NCBI GenBank assembly: GCA_964430475.1
Contig: CAYSEQ010000001.1
Location: 102,663 to 166,662 of the forward strand
From: CAYSEQ01 sp964430475
GTDB lineage: Bacteria > Patescibacteriota > Microgenomatia > UBA8517
Direction of reading: 5' to 3'
Length of the DNA stretch: 64,000 nucleotides
Numbering within the stretch: position 1 is the first letter of the stretch; each line of letters starts with the position of its first letter. Both the position numbers and the translations under genes were made by a program. The notes beneath the pieces are model-generated. The model did no database searches, had not been told where the DNA came from, and was given only the letters and a program-made list of their open reading frames with translations. Positions 25,863-33,519 of this stretch are shown piece after piece.

Positions 25863-27575
25863 TTATTTTTCAGGCTGAATTTTAAAGATGTCAAAAAGTT
25901 CCTTCGCAATCGAATACCACAAGGGTGCAGCTGTTTCAGAAGCCCATGGCGAACTTTTTGGCTCTTTGAGACTTACAAGCATTACAAATTTAGGATCGTC
26001 AAATGGAGCAAATCCTACAAAAGAAGCAATAGTCTTTTCCTCATCATAGTGTCCTTCTATAGGAATCTGTGCTGTGCCGGTTTTTCCTGCTACCTTAAAT
26101 CCAGGAATATTAGTCCATTTTGACTCTCCCCTTTTAGCTGCTTCATACATCATATAAGAAACTTCATCAGCTGCCTCCTTGGATATTACCCTACCTCGTA
26201 CCTCCGGCTTTATATCTTCAACCCAATTTTCACCAACAATTTTGTCAACCACCTGAGGTTTTACCATAATACCATCATTTGCAATAGTAGCGGCTGCAAC
26301 CAGCATTTGTATGGGGGTGACCGCGATTCCTTGCCCGAAACTTGCTGTTGCCAAATCTACCTCAGACCACTGCACCTTATCCCTTAACCTCGGCGTATCT
26401 TCTCCCTGAAGATCAATTCCTGTCTTTTGACCAAATCCGAATTTACTTAAATAATCATATAATTTTTCAATCCCAAGTTTCTGAGCCACAAACACCATGC
26501 CAACATTATCCGAATTAACAATAACTTCTATCATATTTGAATTAGGACGATACACATTATTCCAAGTTTCTATACTGTACTTTCCAATCTTAACCGGACC
26601 TGCACATATGTTGCAAACAGTTTCAGGTTCAACAACTTTAGCGTCTAAGGCTGAAGCCATAACTATTATCTTGAAAATGGAGCCTGGCTCAAATGAACTA
26701 GAAATGACAGGATTTGAAAAAAGCGAATCTGAAAACTTCCAATACTTTGCTGGATCATAACTTGGGTAGGATGCCATACCCAAAACTGCACCACTTTTAG
26801 GATCCATCACAACTGCCAATCCTTCGTTGCTTGCATACTTTTTTAAACCCTCAAGAAGTTCTCTTTCCAAAATAAGCTGAATTCTTTTATCAATGTGTGT
26901 TTGTAAATCAACCCCGGATATAGCTTCAGACTCAGACTCTCTTGATACAAGAATTGGAATTCCTCCTACATCTTCTTCGCGCCTGGTAAAACCAGATTTG
27001 CCCGAAAGAATCAAATTATAAAAACCCTCCAAACCAAAATAACCAGTGTCCTCTCCTTGGCTATTTTTACCGACAAAACCTAAAAGGTGCGCGCTTGAAG
27101 AACCCTCAGGATAGAATCTTTTTTCCTCTCTTTGAAATCCTATCCCTTTTATATTTAAGTTTTCTATCTTACTTTTAGTCTCTGCGTCAATCCTACTTTT
27201 CAGGACTACCCACACTACATCTTTTTTAGTCAAAAGATTGAAAATTCTTTCAACCTCCTTTAAAACATCCTCCCTTTCATTAGGATCCTCCACAAAAAGG
27301 GGTGCTAATTCTTCCGCAATTTTCCTAGGATCTTTTTCTATGCGAGGCAAATCCGCAAAGACTAGCCACGCATCAGTGGTTGCAACCAACCAACTTCCAT
27401 CAGTTGACAATATCTCTCCTCGGTGAGCAAAAGTTTCCGAAGTTTTTTGATATTGTGCTCTTGCTTTCCTAGAAAATTCCTCGCCTTTATAAACCTGCCA
27501 ATAAAAAAGTCTTAGAATGATCAATAAAAAGGAAAAAATAAAGAAAAGCTTGACCAAAAAAACACGGGTTTGCAT
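25863..27575 (-). CDS. ftsI: FtsI/PBP2-type class B penicillin-binding protein
   Basis: A 570-residue transpeptidase that cross-links septal peptidoglycan with FtsW. One N-terminal transmembrane helix (about 7-25) is followed by a pedestal domain with HRGEILSTDG and a linker region. The transpeptidase domain has all three motifs: SIFK at about 299 (FEPGSIFKI), SDN at about 355 and KTGT at about 498 (AGKTGTAQ). FGQKTGIDLQGE and FGQGIAVTPIQM are typical. No PASTA domains follow. The start ATG overlaps the stop of the FtsL-like gene by 1 bp. Confidence 0.95.
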   Translation of the reverse strand: MQTRVFLVKLFFIFSFLLIILRLFYWQVYKGEEFSRKARAQYQKTSETFAHRGEILSTDGSWLVATTDAWLVFADLPRIEKDPRKIAEELAPLFVEDPNEREDVLKEVERIFNLLTKKDVVWVVLKSRIDAETKSKIENLNIKGIGFQREEKRFYPEGSSSAHLLGFVGKNSQGEDTGYFGLEGFYNLILSGKSGFTRREEDVGGIPILVSRESESEAISGVDLQTHIDKRIQLILERELLEGLKKYASNEGLAVVMDPKSGAVLGMASYPSYDPAKYWKFSDSLFSNPVISSSFEPGSIFKIIVMASALDAKVVEPETVCNICAGPVKIGKYSIETWNNVYRPNSNMIEVIVNSDNVGMVFVAQKLGIEKLYDYLSKFGFGQKTGIDLQGEDTPRLRDKVQWSEVDLATASFGQGIAVTPIQMLVAAATIANDGIMVKPQVVDKIVGENWVEDIKPEVRGRVISKEAADEVSYMMYEAAKRGESKWTNIPGFKVAGKTGTAQIPIEGHYDEEKTIASFVGFAPFDDPKFVMLVSLKEPKSSPWASETAAPLWYSIAKELFDIFKIQPEK

Positions 27576-27901
27576 TACTTCCTCAAGAAAGCAAACACAT
27601 CCTCAACATCAATATAAATTTTTTGGTCAACTTTCCTAAATCCTAATTCCGAAGCTTTCTTCTCAAGCTCCATTAACGAGGTAGTATAGGCTAACTTACT
27701 TTCAATTTCTTTATTTTTTCTAGAAAGAGACTCAATTTCATCTTCTAAACGGCTTATTTGACCACCCCAACCCAAAACCTGCAAGGTTAAAAACACTTTT
27801 ATAAGTACATAAACTCCTAAAGAAACGACCAATAATACTCTTTTATTTAGTCTTACCTTTTTTTCATTATTTTTTGTTTTTCTTAGAAAATTGTATTTCA
27901 T
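27575..27901 (-). CDS. ftsL: FtsL-like divisome protein
   Basis: A 108-residue bitopic protein. A basic N-terminus (about 1-22) is followed by a transmembrane helix (about 23-45, RVLLVVSLGVYVLIKVFLTL) and an extracellular heptad coiled coil (about 48-85, ISRLEDEIESLSRKNKEIE). The ELGF segment near the end fits FtsL/DivIC-type proteins. It overlaps rsmH by 4 bp and ftsI by 1 bp, the classic ftsL slot. Families of this type have almost no sequence signature, so the call depends on size, topology and position. Confidence 0.8.
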   Translation of the reverse strand: MKYNFLRKTKNNEKKVRLNKRVLLVVSLGVYVLIKVFLTLQVLGWGGQISRLEDEIESLSRKNKEIESKLAYTTSLMELEKKASELGFRKVDQKIYIDVEDVFAFLRK

Positions 27902-28872
27902 ATTTTTTCTAAAACCCTAAGTCTTGCACTTCGCGCTCTAGGGTTTTCCTTAATTTCCTCTTCTTTAGGTAAAATAGGCTTTTTCGTTATCACTTTTCCT
28001 TCTTTCTTTTCTTCCAAAGTTTTGAAAAAGTGCTTAACTATCCTATCTTCACCCGAATGATAACTAATCACGACTAACCTTCCACCTCTATCAAGTAAAT
28101 TAAAAGCCTTGGGCAAAGTTTTTTTTAAATTCTCAAGTTCACTATTAACCGCTATACGAAGGGCTAGGAAAGGCAGTGTAGCGGGATTTAAGTTGCGATG
28201 CTTAATCGTAGACTCTTTGATAATCTGCAAAAAATCACCAACCTTTTCAATACTTTTTAGCTTTCTTGTTTCAATAATTTTCCTCACAAGTTTTCTTGCA
28301 GATTTTAAATCCATTACCTCACCAAATAACTTAAGCAAGTTTCTCCTGTCTAAAAGTCTTAACAAATCTGAAGCCTTAACACCTTGACCTTCGGGATCAA
28401 AACGCATGTCAAGAGGGTCGGACGGTCTATTAAAAGAAAAACCTCTGTTTTCTTTTTCAAGTTGATAAGACGATATCCCTAAATCGAATAAAACCCCATT
28501 TACTTTTTCAAAACCAAATCGTTTTGCAATCCTATCAAGGCTCAAAAAATTACCTTTGACTAATTTGATATCGCCCCAAACCAAAGATGTTTGGTTTGGG
28601 ACAGGGCAGGCTTTTCTCTTTAAAGTTTGATCAGATAGGATTTTTTTAATTTCTTTTCTTGCTATACCAAGAGATTTTCTATCAGCTTCAATACCCAATA
28701 CATGTCCGCCTCTTTCCCAGATTTTTATTGTATGCCCTCCCAAGCCAAGTGTGGCATCTATAAACTTTGCCCTAGGTTTTAAATGTGCAAGTTCATTTAG
28801 CTTTAAAGCTTCCAAAACTTCATCAACAAGTACTGGCCTATGTATTCCTTGACCTTTTCTTAAATATTCCAT
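27898..28872 (-). CDS. rsmH: RsmH, 16S rRNA (C1402-N4) methyltransferase
   Basis: A 324-residue SAM-dependent methyltransferase of the MraW family, N4-methylating C1402 in the ribosomal P site. Motifs: HRPVLVDEVLEAL at the start, FIDATLGLGGHT (SAM motif I), GIEADRKSL, NGVLFDLGISSYQLE, RGFSFNRPSDPLDMRFD, LPFLALRIAVNSEL, GGRLVVISYHSGEDRIVKHFF and ENPRARSARLRVLEK. Between KEIKKIL and KLVKGNF there is an extra segment compared with typical RsmH. That segment is encoded by DNA that forms a perfect 11-bp hairpin. The start overlaps mraZ by 35 bp. Confidence 0.95.
   Translation of the reverse strand: MEYLRKGQGIHRPVLVDEVLEALKLNELAHLKPRAKFIDATLGLGGHTIKIWERGGHVLGIEADRKSLGIARKEIKKILSDQTLKRKACPVPNQTSLVWGDIKLVKGNFLSLDRIAKRFGFEKVNGVLFDLGISSYQLEKENRGFSFNRPSDPLDMRFDPEGQGVKASDLLRLLDRRNLLKLFGEVMDLKSARKLVRKIIETRKLKSIEKVGDFLQIIKESTIKHRNLNPATLPFLALRIAVNSELENLKKTLPKAFNLLDRGGRLVVISYHSGEDRIVKHFFKTLEEKKEGKVITKKPILPKEEEIKENPRARSARLRVLEKI
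28575..28600. repeat. Perfect 11-bp inverted repeat inside rsmH
   Basis: CCCAAACCAAA (28575-28585), loop GATG, then TTTGGTTTGGG (28590-28600). It falls in the stretch of rsmH that encodes PVPNQTSLVW, where the protein appears longer than its family. It could be a small in-frame palindromic insertion or chance. Confidence 0.6.
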
Positions 28873-29314
28873 GTTCTAACCACTTCTCTTCCTTCGCAAT
28901 CTTCTCGATAGCCAGGGATGCCTTTTCTTCTGCGCTCTTTTCCAGATCAATCCACTTTTCTTTAGCCCATATTTCAACCCTATCCCCCAATCCAAGAAAG
29001 ACTACCTCTTCCTTCAATCCAGCAAAATCTACTAAAACCTCAGGCAATACAAACCTTCCCTGACTATCTAGACTCACCTCAAAAGCTGATCCCAAGATAA
29101 ACCTATCGATATCCCTTATCGGGGAGATCACCAGATGGGTTCTACCGATAAGGCGATCTATTAGATTTTGCCAATTCTGTTTTGAAACCAACACACAACA
29201 CCCCTCGTACCACCTCGCGACTATCATCTCTGAACCCAACTCTTCCCTGAACTTTTTAGGTACTGCTACTCTATTTTTTTGTGTTAATTTGCTAAAGTAC
29301 TGCCCAATAAGCAT
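28838..29314 (-). CDS. mraZ: MraZ transcriptional regulator / division protein
   Basis: A 158-residue MraZ with two SpoVT/AbrB-like halves: MLIGQYFSKLTQKNRVAVPKKFRE and, from about residue 78, FEVSLDSQGRFVLPEVLVDFAGL, each with the family's R(V/F).P motif. MraZ proteins form rings and bind short direct repeats upstream of their own operon. The usual first motif GExxxxLDxKGRxxiP is changed to GQYFSKLTQKNRVAVP. It is the first gene of the leftward dcw cluster, and candidate operators lie just upstream. It overlaps rsmH by 35 bp. Confidence 0.93.
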   Translation of the reverse strand: MLIGQYFSKLTQKNRVAVPKKFREELGSEMIVARWYEGCCVLVSKQNWQNLIDRLIGRTHLVISPIRDIDRFILGSAFEVSLDSQGRFVLPEVLVDFAGLKEEVVFLGLGDRVEIWAKEKWIDLEKSAEEKASLAIEKIAKEEKWLEHGIFKKRSRNT

Positions 29315-29355
29315 TGAGTGTTAAGGGCAGTTTTGAGAATATTTTATACTATATT

Positions 29356-29427
29356 CACCACTTTTAACCATTTTTATACATTATTAACAGAATGTCAAGA
29401 TGATATTCTTTAAAATTCACCACTAAA
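29356..29427 (-). promoter_or_regulatory. dcw promoter region with candidate MraZ boxes
   Basis: On the minus strand a perfect TTGACA (29393-29398) is followed after 16 bp by TAAAAA (29371-29376); TATAAA with a 14-bp spacer is the alternative. Overlapping the -10 and just downstream are two boxes exactly 10 bp apart, AAAAATGGTT (29366-29375) and AAAAGTGGTG (29356-29365). A third, similar TAGTGGTGAA lies upstream of the -35 (29418-29427). A-rich, TGG-containing boxes at 10-bp spacing match how MraZ operators are arranged in other bacteria. Binding is inferred. Confidence 0.6.
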
Positions 29428-29501
29428 AGAACAAAAAATGGCAAGTAAAAGATTAATTAAGCATTATGTAGCTCTATTTTTATGAAGTTCCTTAACTTAA
29501 G

Positions 29502-30260
29502 CTAGTTACTTTCGGAGACACCAATGATGATCAACTTGTCTAGAGTTTTTGAGATTGGATCTTTCGACCAACTTTTACTTTCTTCATCCCAACGATAAAT
29601 TTCTGCTCCACTTTCTAGAACCTCATTTTCAACCTGAAATCTACCTGAAGCAAAAATTCCATAAGGACCCGAAACTATATTCGCAGGATTAAAAGAAGGT
29701 AGACCAACAGTCTGCATGGTTACAAAATAAGTTCCCTTAGGAGAAGATTTACTAAGCTTAATCTTTAAGACTCCGTCAATGCTAGTCAAGGTATCCACAC
29801 CTTTCTGCATATGAAATTCAGTCTCAAATTTTGATAAAAGTTTCCCCTCAGCATTCCTAAACTTCAGTGTCAACTTCCCTACTTCTACGCCCTCATCGTA
29901 CCTAAATTTCCCCGAAGACTCGCTTCCTAAAAGAAGATCCGTTTCAAAAAAACTTTTGTCTTTAATATCCACCGTGCCTGGAACACCCTGAGTAACTTTT
30001 TCCTTTGTCTCATAAAGAAGCTCGTAGTCAAGCGAAGATCCCAATTTTGACATATTTTCTATCCTTAACTTTAGATAATGTCCATCACTCGTGGGTGTGA
30101 GGGAAACGAATGGCCTATCCTTTAGAGGGACATCAAGAAGTGCACTCTCTTCTTCTTGATTTTGTACTTCAGGAGTGTTTTTTTTATTAACGAAAAATAA
30201 TACCACTACGATTGATATTATACCTAGCAGTAAAAGAACGAGCTCTAAATATTTTCTCAT
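29502..30260 (-). CDS. Unknown membrane-anchored extracellular protein
   Basis: A 252-residue hypothetical protein. A single N-terminal transmembrane helix (about 7-24) with a short basic lead should act as an uncleaved anchor, followed by a polar Glu-rich spacer (about 26-45) and a region rich in predicted beta strands (ending YRWDEESKSWSK and a hydrophobic LIIIGV strand). No family is recognised. It lies between glyQS and the mraZ promoter region, on the same strand, with a 94-bp gap upstream. Its position says little about its role; a surface or wall-associated protein fits the topology. Confidence 0.6.
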   Translation of the reverse strand: MRKYLELVLLLLGIISIVVVLFFVNKKNTPEVQNQEEESALLDVPLKDRPFVSLTPTSDGHYLKLRIENMSKLGSSLDYELLYETKEKVTQGVPGTVDIKDKSFFETDLLLGSESSGKFRYDEGVEVGKLTLKFRNAEGKLLSKFETEFHMQKGVDTLTSIDGVLKIKLSKSSPKGTYFVTMQTVGLPSFNPANIVSGPYGIFASGRFQVENEVLESGAEIYRWDEESKSWSKDPISKTLDKLIIIGVSESN

Positions 30261-30354
30261 CTTACCTAAAAAAGATTAACCTATTTTTTCTTTGAAATTC
30301 AAGTGTCTAAAAATATTTATCAAAGTAAAAATTCAACCTTGAGCACACATTACC

Positions 30355-31764
30355 TTACAATTTTTCATTAAACCAATCTTCAAGTTTAGCTATACTAACC
30401 CTCTCTTGTTTTTTAGTATCTCTATCTCTTATAGTTACACTATCATCTTTCAATGACTGAAAATCAATGGTCACACACCAGGGTGTTCCTATTTCATCTT
30501 GAGAAAAGTATCTTTTACCAATATTGCCTCTGTCATCCCATGCCACATAGAAATCTTTTGAAAGAATCTCAAAAACATTTCTAGCTTTGTCTATAAGTTC
30601 CTCTTTATTCGAAAGAAGTGGAAAAACAGCAACTTTATATGGAGAAAGTTGAGGATGGAGGGACAAAATCACTCTTTCTTTTTCCTCCCTATAAGCATCC
30701 AAAAGAAAAAATAGTACTGCCCTATCAACACCTCCTGATATTTCAATCACCCACGGAACATATTCTTTTTTAGTTTCTGGATCTTTGTAAACTAGACCAT
30801 GCCTGCTAAGATCCCAATCTCCCCTGTGATGAATACCCTCAAATTCCTTCCAACCAAATGGAGAGTTGTATTCAATGTCGGTTGCAAATCGGGCATAATG
30901 CGCTCTTTCTTTTTCTTCATGATCCCTAAAGCGCAAATTCTTCTCACTTATACCTAGTTTTATATACCAATCTAATCTTTCTTTTTTCCAATACTCAAAG
31001 GTTTCACTTGCTTTTTTATCGTCGGGAGGGATAAAATACTCCAACTCCATTTGCTCAAATTCCCTACTTCTGAAGGTAAAGTTTCCTGGAGTGATTTCGT
31101 TTCTAAACGCCTTACCAATTTGGGCTACGCCAAAAGGAATCTTTACCCTTGTTGATTTAACTATATTCTGAAAGTTAACAAAAACACCCTGTGTAATTTC
31201 ACCACGAAGATACGCCTTTTGTTTAGGTTCGGTTGTCCCAAGATATACCTCAGTTAAGAGATTGAACAATTTTGGATCAGTAAATTCGTGAGATTCGGTA
31301 CAACATGGACATAAGATTTTGTTTTCAGACTTAAAAAGATAATAAGCCTTCTTGGCCGCTGATTGTGAGTTTGGCTCCTGATTACCCCGTTTGGATTTGT
31401 AAAAATCCTGCCATCTTTCCAGCCAATATTTTTCCTCAATAGTCCTGTCTTGAAGCTCGGCAAAATGGTCAGCCCTAAACCTTGCGTGACAATTTTTGCA
31501 TTCAACAAGAGGATCTGTGAAAGCCTCAAGATGTCCGGAAACCTTCCAAACCTCAGGGTTCATGATTATCGCCGCGTCTATTCCCAAAACATCTTCCCTT
31601 GAATAGACCATATCTTTCCACCAAATTTTTTTGATATTGTTTTTAAGCTCAACCCCAAGTGGACCGTAATCCCAGAAACCCGCTAACCCCCCATATATTT
31701 CGCTACCTGGATAGATAAACCCTCTTCTTTTAGCAAGCGAGGAAACTTTTTCTAATAAATTCAT
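30355..31764 (-). CDS. glyS: Glycyl-tRNA synthetase, alpha2 type
   Basis: A 469-residue class II synthetase of the homodimeric alpha2 type. Motifs: RRGFIYPGSEIYGGLAGFWDYGPLG at the start, a zinc-ribbon-like insert with CKNCHARF and CPCCTES, motif 2 FRNEITPGNFTFRSREFEQMELEYF (about 220-245), HYARFATDIEYNSPFGW, motif 3 EISGGVDRAVLFFL and the C-terminal anticodon-binding domain ending GTPWCVTID, RDRDT and QERV. It precedes the DUF2130 gene's 3' neighbour by about 50 bp in the same leftward block. Confidence 0.96.
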   Translation of the reverse strand: MNLLEKVSSLAKRRGFIYPGSEIYGGLAGFWDYGPLGVELKNNIKKIWWKDMVYSREDVLGIDAAIIMNPEVWKVSGHLEAFTDPLVECKNCHARFRADHFAELQDRTIEEKYWLERWQDFYKSKRGNQEPNSQSAAKKAYYLFKSENKILCPCCTESHEFTDPKLFNLLTEVYLGTTEPKQKAYLRGEITQGVFVNFQNIVKSTRVKIPFGVAQIGKAFRNEITPGNFTFRSREFEQMELEYFIPPDDKKASETFEYWKKERLDWYIKLGISEKNLRFRDHEEKERAHYARFATDIEYNSPFGWKEFEGIHHRGDWDLSRHGLVYKDPETKKEYVPWVIEISGGVDRAVLFFLLDAYREEKERVILSLHPQLSPYKVAVFPLLSNKEELIDKARNVFEILSKDFYVAWDDRGNIGKRYFSQDEIGTPWCVTIDFQSLKDDSVTIRDRDTKKQERVSIAKLEDWFNEKL

Positions 31765-31816
31765 ATCTAAATTATAACCTTAAGCAAAAGTGTACGCTAG
31801 GATAAATCTAAAATAT

Positions 31817-32932
31817 TTATTCCTTTTGATTTTCTTCTCCACTTTGCAATTCAGGAAAATCCAATCCCTTGATTTGAAAGGCTGATGAGCCTATACGACC
31901 TTGAATTGAACCCACAACATTTGCCGTTGAAGTAATCATTCTCCTAATCTGACCTTCGCGTTGCTTCCACAATCTCTCATACAAGGCTCTTTCCTTTTCA
32001 AGTTCTATTTGCATCTCGGAATATACTTCTACTAAAGCTTCGAGCTGCTGCCGAAATTCATGAGAGGTTACATATTCGTAAAGATATTCAGCCTTTTCTT
32101 CTCTATGGGCAGAAAGCGCCTTTTGAAAAGCGATATCCAGTAGATTTTTTCTAAGCAGAGTAGCAAGAGGAAGAACCAACGAAAAAGAGACAACCCAAAC
32201 CCCATCTTTTAATCCAAAACCTGTTTGGATCTCTTTGGGAAAAACTGAACTAACTATCACAGGGATATTCGCTTTTTCGCTCCTCAAATCGTTTTTAAGT
32301 TTTGCAATCCATTTATCATCCCAATTTTTTGTCCTTTTCGTCTCCCATAAAATGACGCCACAAACATATCCCTTTGGGCTTTTTACTATTTGTCTAATAT
32401 CTGCGCCCTTAATTCCTTTACCTACAGGTTCAATTTTGTCGTTGGGAAAAGTCTCTCTAAGTGTAGACTCTACATCAAGCTCTAACACCTCACCCTGAAG
32501 CTGTTGCGAACCTATCTGTGCTTTTCTTAATGCCTCTTCAAGCTGAGATTGAAGGTCTTGAATTTTTTTATCCTTCTCCAAATCTTTAAGCCGGTGTTCC
32601 TCATAGGCTCTTTTCAAGACAGCTTCTTCAATCCTTTTCCTTTCCTCATCAATTTTCCTTTGTAATTCAAGCTCTAGTTCCTTCTCCCGATCTTCCAGTT
32701 TTCTTCTTTCCTCTCTAAGTTTTAACTCTTCTTCCCTTAGTCTATCCAATTTAATATCTTTTTCTTTAAGTTGTCTTTTGAGATCTTCAATCTCGGTAAC
32801 ATGCCTTTCCTCAATCTCCTTACTAATCTTTTCCTTAAGTTCACTTCTTAACTCCTGCTCTATTTCCTGCCTAAGAGCGTCTTTGATCTTTATCTCTCCA
32901 CCGCAATAGGGGCATTTAAGTAATATGGACAT
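31817..32932 (-). CDS. DUF2130 coiled-coil protein
   Basis: A 371-residue protein of the DUF2130 family. A zinc-ribbon-like CPYCGGEI near residue 8 is followed by a long charged coiled coil (about 20-150, dense in Glu/Lys/Arg heptads), then the conserved domain with LDVESTLRETFPNDKIEPVGKGIKGADI, GVILWETKRTKNWDDKWI, IPVIVSSVFP and GVWVVSF. The E-K pair after a beta strand (LWETKR) resembles restriction-like nuclease cores, but activity has not been shown as far as I know. It lies between recO and glyS and may be part of the same transcript. Confidence 0.85.
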   Translation of the reverse strand: MSILLKCPYCGGEIKIKDALRQEIEQELRSELKEKISKEIEERHVTEIEDLKRQLKEKDIKLDRLREEELKLREERRKLEDREKELELELQRKIDEERKRIEEAVLKRAYEEHRLKDLEKDKKIQDLQSQLEEALRKAQIGSQQLQGEVLELDVESTLRETFPNDKIEPVGKGIKGADIRQIVKSPKGYVCGVILWETKRTKNWDDKWIAKLKNDLRSEKANIPVIVSSVFPKEIQTGFGLKDGVWVVSFSLVLPLATLLRKNLLDIAFQKALSAHREEKAEYLYEYVTSHEFRQQLEALVEVYSEMQIELEKERALYERLWKQREGQIRRMITSTANVVGSIQGRIGSSAFQIKGLDFPELQSGEENQKE

Positions 32933-32941
32933 AAGTGCCTT

Positions 32942-33505
32942 TTATTCTACCACACTCCTTTCTTGAAGAAGCCTTTTTCCAACTCTTATGGAAGTAATTT
33001 CCCTTTCTAATATTTCGCTTAAAATTTCGTCTGGTTTTTCCATACTCTTACCTTCGGGCCAAAATCCAAGGATTACAAGGACCTTGTAAATAAAGTCTTT
33101 TCTTAAACTTTTTAACCTGCTTGTGCTAGTTAATGTCTTAAGGGTATCCAATAACAAAAGGTAGAGCTTTTGATTTTTTTCTTCAAAATTAGTAAGTTTT
33201 AAAATAGTCTCTAAAACAAAATAGCCTACAGCCAGTCTTTTCAAATCTGATTTTAATTCCGCAAAAGACCTGATTATTTGAACCTCTGTCATTAAACTAA
33301 TGCCCTTTGATTTATTAGCGGAAAATTTTACCTGACTGAAAACCTCTATATGTCCTCTTTTTCGACTTGTTGGTTTGCGTACACCCTTAGCTAAAACCTC
33401 TAATTTTCCAAAATTCTTGGTGTAAAGAAAAAGGATTCTATCAGCCTCACCAAAATTTTTCCTTTTAAGAACTACTGCTTCTGAGGAAAATTTACGAGGT
33501 AGCAT
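32942..33505 (-). CDS. recO: DNA repair protein RecO (short form)
   Basis: A 187-residue RecO, shorter than the usual 240. The N-terminal OB fold shows SEAVVLKRKNFGEADRILFLYTKNFGKLEVLAKGVRKPTSRKRG, which matches the family closely; the helical C-terminal part is reduced and lacks the zinc-binding Cys cluster. RecO helps load RecA on SSB-coated single-stranded DNA. It starts 14 bp after the DUF4012 gene and ends 9 bp before the DUF2130 gene. Confidence 0.85.
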   Translation of the reverse strand: MLPRKFSSEAVVLKRKNFGEADRILFLYTKNFGKLEVLAKGVRKPTSRKRGHIEVFSQVKFSANKSKGISLMTEVQIIRSFAELKSDLKRLAVGYFVLETILKLTNFEEKNQKLYLLLLDTLKTLTSTSRLKSLRKDFIYKVLVILGFWPEGKSMEKPDEILSEILEREITSIRVGKRLLQERSVVE

Positions 33506-33519
33506 AAAAAATACTAAAC

